From positions 118,161 through 182,160 of the forward strand of contig CAIOAN010000003.1 of assembly GCA_903855995.1 (NCBI GenBank): a stretch of DNA of 64,000 bases, in the 5' to 3' direction. A program made the translations under genes and the position numbers. Below are positions 61,296 through 64,000 of the stretch, piece after piece. Position 1 is the first letter of the stretch; each line of letters starts with the position of its first letter. The stretch comes from an uncultured Opitutia bacterium (GTDB lineage Bacteria; Verrucomicrobiota; Verrucomicrobiia; Opitutales; UBA953). The notes beneath the pieces were generated by a model. That model worked only from the letters and a program-made list of their open reading frames with translations, searched no databases and was not told where the DNA came from.

Positions 61296-62438
61296 TTAAC
61301 GTCCGAGGGCCGCTTTGATGAACGGCTCAAAAATGTCTGCCTGCCGGTAGAAGCCGAGGTCGCTGGCGTGGGAACCGTCGGTGGCGCCGTCGTTATCGTC
61401 GCCATAGAGATGGTCGCCCGGCACATAGGAGAGACCTTTGACGCCGTCTTTCAGAAGTTGCTCATAGGCGGCTTTCAGGGCGGCGTGATTATCATCGTGG
61501 AATTTCCGGCGGGCGGCGACGAGCCAGGTGTCGGTGTTGCGGCGGTCCTCGACAAGGATGATCGGGGTGTCTGGACGGGCGGCGCGGAGCTGCTTCACGA
61601 GCGGAGCACATTTTTCGGTGACGTCTTTCGGACCCATGTTCGGGAGGCAGTCGATGACGTAGATGGAGGCGTCAATGCGGGTGAGGAAATCGCCGACGGC
61701 TTGGTCCATGCGGCCGTTGCCAGAGAAGCCGAGGTTAACGACGGGGGTATCGAAGCGTCGGCCGAGGATTGCGGTGTGCACCATGCCTGGGCGGCTGGCG
61801 CAGGCGCCGTGCGTGATGGAGGTGCCGTAGAAGACGATGGGCTTGGCGCGCGGCTTGAGGCCTGCGAACTTCTTGCCAGCGGGCACGCCGATGCTCAGGA
61901 ATTCGACGCCGTTATAGAGTGGCAGGTAGACCGCGTATTCACGTTCACCTGTATCCAGTCCTTCGGCGATGCGCACCTTCATTTCTTGGGCCGTCGGGCG
62001 GACGACTTGGACCCAGCGCCATTTACCATCTTTATCGCGGGCATAGAGGTCGAGCCCGCTGACGCCCGTCGCGGGCATGTGCGGCATGCTGAGTGAAGCT
62101 TTGGTCACCTTGTAGTGGGCGTAGATGGTCGTGGCATCCGAGCGGAAACGGAACATCTGGCCGGCGCTATCGCGGCTCAGGCCCCAGACGGCGGGCGTGA
62201 CCTTGCCGTCCGCCTCAGCCGGCAGGCGGTCAAAATAACTTTTTCGCTCGGCGTCGGGGAAGGCACGTCCTTCGAGATCCCATTGGCGCACATCGTTCCA
62301 GGTGATGTTCTCATCGGCGCGCACGGCGTAACGGTCGACCGGCTTGGGGGCGGCCTTCGCGGCGGGGGCTTTGGCTTCCTGGGCGAGGGTGGTCACGGCG
62401 GCGAGCAGGCAGGCGTAGAGGAGGGAGCGTAGTTTCAT
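61296..62438 (-). CDS. Secreted SGNH hydrolase with N-terminal beta domain
   Basis: A 380-residue exported protein. The ATG at 62438 opens a signal peptide (SLLYACLLAAVTTLAQ). The N-terminal part (about residues 35-190) is a beta-sandwich, as in SsfX3-like SGNH enzymes, with RRSDATTIYAHYKV-type strands. The catalytic domain has FYGTSITHGACASRPG (nucleophile Ser), VNLGFSGNGRMD (Gly, Asn), and DGSHASDLGFYRQ (Asp-His). Acetylesterase activity on sugars is the likely role. It follows the coiled-coil lipoprotein gene on the - strand by 10 bp, so they may be co-transcribed. Confidence 0.87.
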   Translation of the reverse strand: MKLRSLLYACLLAAVTTLAQEAKAPAAKAAPKPVDRYAVRADENITWNDVRQWDLEGRAFPDAERKSYFDRLPAEADGKVTPAVWGLSRDSAGQMFRFRSDATTIYAHYKVTKASLSMPHMPATGVSGLDLYARDKDGKWRWVQVVRPTAQEMKVRIAEGLDTGEREYAVYLPLYNGVEFLSIGVPAGKKFAGLKPRAKPIVFYGTSITHGACASRPGMVHTAILGRRFDTPVVNLGFSGNGRMDQAVGDFLTRIDASIYVIDCLPNMGPKDVTEKCAPLVKQLRAARPDTPIILVEDRRNTDTWLVAARRKFHDDNHAALKAAYEQLLKDGVKGLSYVPGDHLYGDDNDGATDGSHASDLGFYRQADIFEPFIKAALGR

Positions 62439-62448
62439 CGGGGGAAAT

Positions 62449-63075
62449 TCAAAGGGCTTGGCCGAGGGACATCGCCAGGGCGCGGATTTCGGAGAAGGGC
62501 TTCTCGTGCCGGGTGAGCGCCTGCAGGTAATCATCATGCGCCTTGTCGGCCCGGGCCCGCACGGATTCGGCGGCGCCTTGGGTTTTGTCGAGCTGGCTCA
62601 TCGAGCGGGCTTCCTGTTCTTCGGCGCTGGCGATCTGGGCGGCGATGTTGCGGATCTGATCTTGGAGGAAATTGATATCGCGCACATCGACGGATGAAGA
62701 GCTCCGTTTGAATGCCAGCTGGTTACGGAGCGAATCGAGGCTCCGGCGGAGGCTGTCGACGCGGGCCGTGTCGCGATTCGCGTTGCCCTGCGCCTTGGCG
62801 ATCTGCGCGTCGGCCTTTGCCTTGTCCTCGAGGGCGTGCTTGTAGTCTTCGAAGAGCTGTTTGACGCGAGGGTAGTTGATTTCGGTCATCTGGCGTACGA
62901 TCGTATCTTTGATCGTGTAAGGCAGCTGGTAGCGGCGATTGTCGATGCGCAGGATAAATTTCTCGCCCGGCTGGTCGTAGATGATCGGCATCGTCTGCGG
63001 CTCCTGCAATTCCGCCGCCTGTGCGCAGCCAGCGATGGCCAGAAGCAGCCAGAGCAGGGCGGGGTGGGCCTTCAT
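62449..63075 (-). CDS. Coiled-coil lipoprotein, function unknown
   Basis: A 208-residue protein with a lipoprotein-like signal (lipobox IAGC near residue 17). A short conserved-looking stretch QEPQTMPIIYDQPGEKFILRIDNRRYQLPYTI precedes a long predicted coiled coil (residues about 75-190), with repeated Asp/Arg/Gln heptads such as DRSLDSLRNQL-like segments. I do not recognise the family. Its ATG overlaps the stop codon of the TetR gene (ATGA), so it is coupled to the repressor. Its partner may be the SGNH protein downstream. Confidence 0.72.
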   Translation of the reverse strand: MKAHPALLWLLLAIAGCAQAAELQEPQTMPIIYDQPGEKFILRIDNRRYQLPYTIKDTIVRQMTEINYPRVKQLFEDYKHALEDKAKADAQIAKAQGNANRDTARVDSLRRSLDSLRNQLAFKRSSSSVDVRDINFLQDQIRNIAAQIASAEEQEARSMSQLDKTQGAAESVRARADKAHDDYLQALTRHEKPFSEIRALAMSLGQAL

Positions 63076-63722
63076 GACTTCTTTTTATGCGGTCGGGCGA
63101 GAAGGGTCAACCCGCGTCCCGCGGCCAGGCGCCGGCCGGCGATGTGCTGGCTAATCATACCGGCGAATTGCTCGCGTCGGCCACTCTCGGGCGTCACCGC
63201 GAGCCAGATTTTGATCATTCCGGAGTAGAGGCAGAAGGTTTCAAGGGCTGCGAGGGCCGGATCCAGATCGGGCGAAGTCAGCTGGGCTGCTTTGGCTTCG
63301 GAGTAAAGTTTGGCCACATCCTCGATGAAGGTGCGCCCGATGGTCATCAGGTCATCGCGCACCGAGGAGAACTCGCCGACGTATTCGCACTTCCAGAGCA
63401 TCACTTCGTAGGTTTGACGCGCCTTGTCCTCCTCTTCGAGGCGATGAATGGCGTCCAGTAGGGAGACTTCGAGGCGATGAAGCGGGTCGCGGCCGGGCTC
63501 GTTGCTCAAGCGCAGCAGGGTGCCGGTGTCGGTGCGCACGGCCATGAAGAGGTCCGCTTTATCGCGAAAATGCCAGTAGACCGCCCCCCGGGTCACGCCG
63601 GCCTCCTGGGCGATGCGTTCCAGGGAGGTATTCGTCACGCCCTCCTTGCTGAAAACCTCACGGGCACATTCAACGATTCGGTGACGGGTCAGTTCCGCCT
63701 CTGCTTTGGTCTTGCGAGCCAT
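63072..63722 (-). CDS. TetR-family repressor, AcrR-like
   Basis: A 216-residue DNA-binding regulator. The N-terminal helix-turn-helix RHRIVECAREVFSKEGVTNTSLERIAQEAGVTRGAVYWHFRDKADLF is the standard TetR form, and the ligand-binding part (residues about 85-200) resembles the AcrR-type domain: RQTYEVMLWKCEYVGEF and LEEEDKARQ. It probably controls the divergent RND adaptor gene at 63747, and the coupled coiled-coil lipoprotein. A palindromic operator lies in the 24-bp gap between the divergent start codons. Likely regulated by a pump substrate. Confidence 0.93.
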   Translation of the reverse strand: MARKTKAEAELTRHRIVECAREVFSKEGVTNTSLERIAQEAGVTRGAVYWHFRDKADLFMAVRTDTGTLLRLSNEPGRDPLHRLEVSLLDAIHRLEEEDKARQTYEVMLWKCEYVGEFSSVRDDLMTIGRTFIEDVAKLYSEAKAAQLTSPDLDPALAALETFCLYSGMIKIWLAVTPESGRREQFAGMISQHIAGRRLAAGRGLTLLARPHKKKS

Positions 63723-63734
63723 AGAGGGTTAAAT

Positions 63735-63764
63735 AGATTTACATTCATGTCTGTATGTAAATCT
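63735..63764. promoter_or_regulatory. Palindromic TetR-type operator overlapping the adaptor start
   Basis: AGATTTACAT (63735-63744) is perfectly reverse-complemented at 63755-63764 with a 10-base spacer. The core TACATTCATGTCTGTATGTA resembles the AcrR operator pattern (TACATACATT...). It contains the adaptor's ATG (63747) and probable -35/-10 elements of tetR (TTTACA, then ATCTAT 17 bases on). Binding would block both directions. Confidence 0.75.
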
Positions 63765-64000
63765 GGGACTGTCGAGGTCCTTCTCTCTTTTTGCCTTTTG
63801 GGGGTGCTCGCCGGCTGTAAGCCTGCCGAGGTTCCGATGATGCCGCCGCCGGCGGTGGGTTTGCAGGTGTCCGCGCCTGAGGCGGTGCCGCAGGTGACGG
63901 AAGTCACGGCCCAAGCGGAAGGCACCCGTGAGGTGGAGGTGCGGGCTCGGGTGACGGGTATCTTGCTGGCGCAGTCCTATCAAGAAGGTGCCGCGGTCAA
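63747..64000 (+). CDS. RND adaptor lipoprotein (AcrA/MexA-like), cut by window edge
   Basis: The first 84 residues of a periplasmic adaptor. A lipoprotein signal ends in LAGC, followed by a Pro-rich stretch PAEVPMMPPPAVGLQVSAPE. Then EVTAQAEGTREVEVRARVTGILLAQSYQEGAAVK marks the first half of the lipoyl-like domain (consensus VRARVSGxL...EGxxVK). It is divergent from the TetR gene and probably heads an RND pump operon that continues past base 64000. The ATG at 63747 lies inside the operator, and the predicted transcript would have a leader of only a few bases. Confidence 0.88.
   Translation, partial: MSVCKSGTVEVLLSFCLLGVLAGCKPAEVPMMPPPAVGLQVSAPEAVPQVTEVTAQAEGTREVEVRARVTGILLAQSYQEGAAV

Overview
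The window is a GC-rich (roughly 62 %), densely coded stretch of a bacterial chromosome that looks like Verrucomicrobiota, most likely Opitutales-like. The evidence is the DUF1501 / PPC / PSCyt-DUF1549-DUF1553 gene cluster (typical of Planctomycetes and Verrucomicrobia), many secreted single-domain enzymes (sulfatase, DUF1080, DUF6807, SGNH, PL6, CE15) without a SusCD pair, weak or absent Shine-Dalgarno sequences, and Gram-negative RND tripartite pumps. There is no insertion sequence, phage gene, CRISPR array or rRNA. Family assignments rest on motifs and sequence recall only; no database search was possible.

Layout. 1-2.7 kb: lysine/diaminopimelate genes (dapB, cut by the left edge, and dapA) behind an NHL propeller gene. 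2.7-6 kb: an alpha/beta hydrolase, a membrane-anchored protein, a second propeller and a DUF1080 protein. 6-10 kb: a repetitive lipoprotein and a large membrane/coiled-coil protein. 10-20 kb: a four-gene '+' cluster of a Tat-exported DUF1501 protein, a PPC-domain protein, a PSCyt/DUF1549/DUF1553 protein, and a cytochrome-like/WD40/coiled-coil giant. 20-21 kb: an exported polysaccharide pyruvyl transferase-like protein. 21.5-30.3 kb: a complete four-gene RND operon ordered adaptor, pump, pump, outer-membrane factor, as in MdtABC/MuxABC-OpmB. 30-37 kb: polysaccharide-related genes (PL6 lyase, DUF6807, sulfatase, SGNH). 37-42.4 kb: a second RND operon on '-', preceded by a possibly structured leader and a tRNA-Ser. 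42.9-48.3 kb: glnS, gltX, a SurA/PpiD-like chaperone and folA. 48.6-52.3 kb: a glucuronoyl-esterase-like protein, tRNA-Arg, an MFS exporter and an SGNH hydrolase. 52.6-58.6 kb: DUF5069, thiL, a CPBP protease, a dihydroorotase-like gene, pyrB, trpA and DUF3147. 58.6-64 kb: tRNA-Leu, a Sel1/zinc-ribbon protein, a possible structured RNA, a queuosine-precursor transporter, an SGNH hydrolase, a coiled-coil lipoprotein, and a TetR repressor divergent from a third RND adaptor cut by the right edge.

How the genes work together. Housekeeping genes form short translationally coupled runs (dapA-dapB, pyrB-dihydroorotase, gltX-glnS) with 4-bp ATGA overlaps or very short gaps. The exported enzymes fit degradation of sulfated or uronic-acid polysaccharides, with efflux pumps alongside. 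The most unusual signals are a dihydroorotase lacking its metal-binding HxH pair beside pyrB, C-rich (G-quadruplex-capable on the other strand) leaders before several exported proteins, a tandem hairpin pair with compensatory changes, two structured leaders, and a palindromic operator sitting on the start codon of the right-edge RND adaptor.
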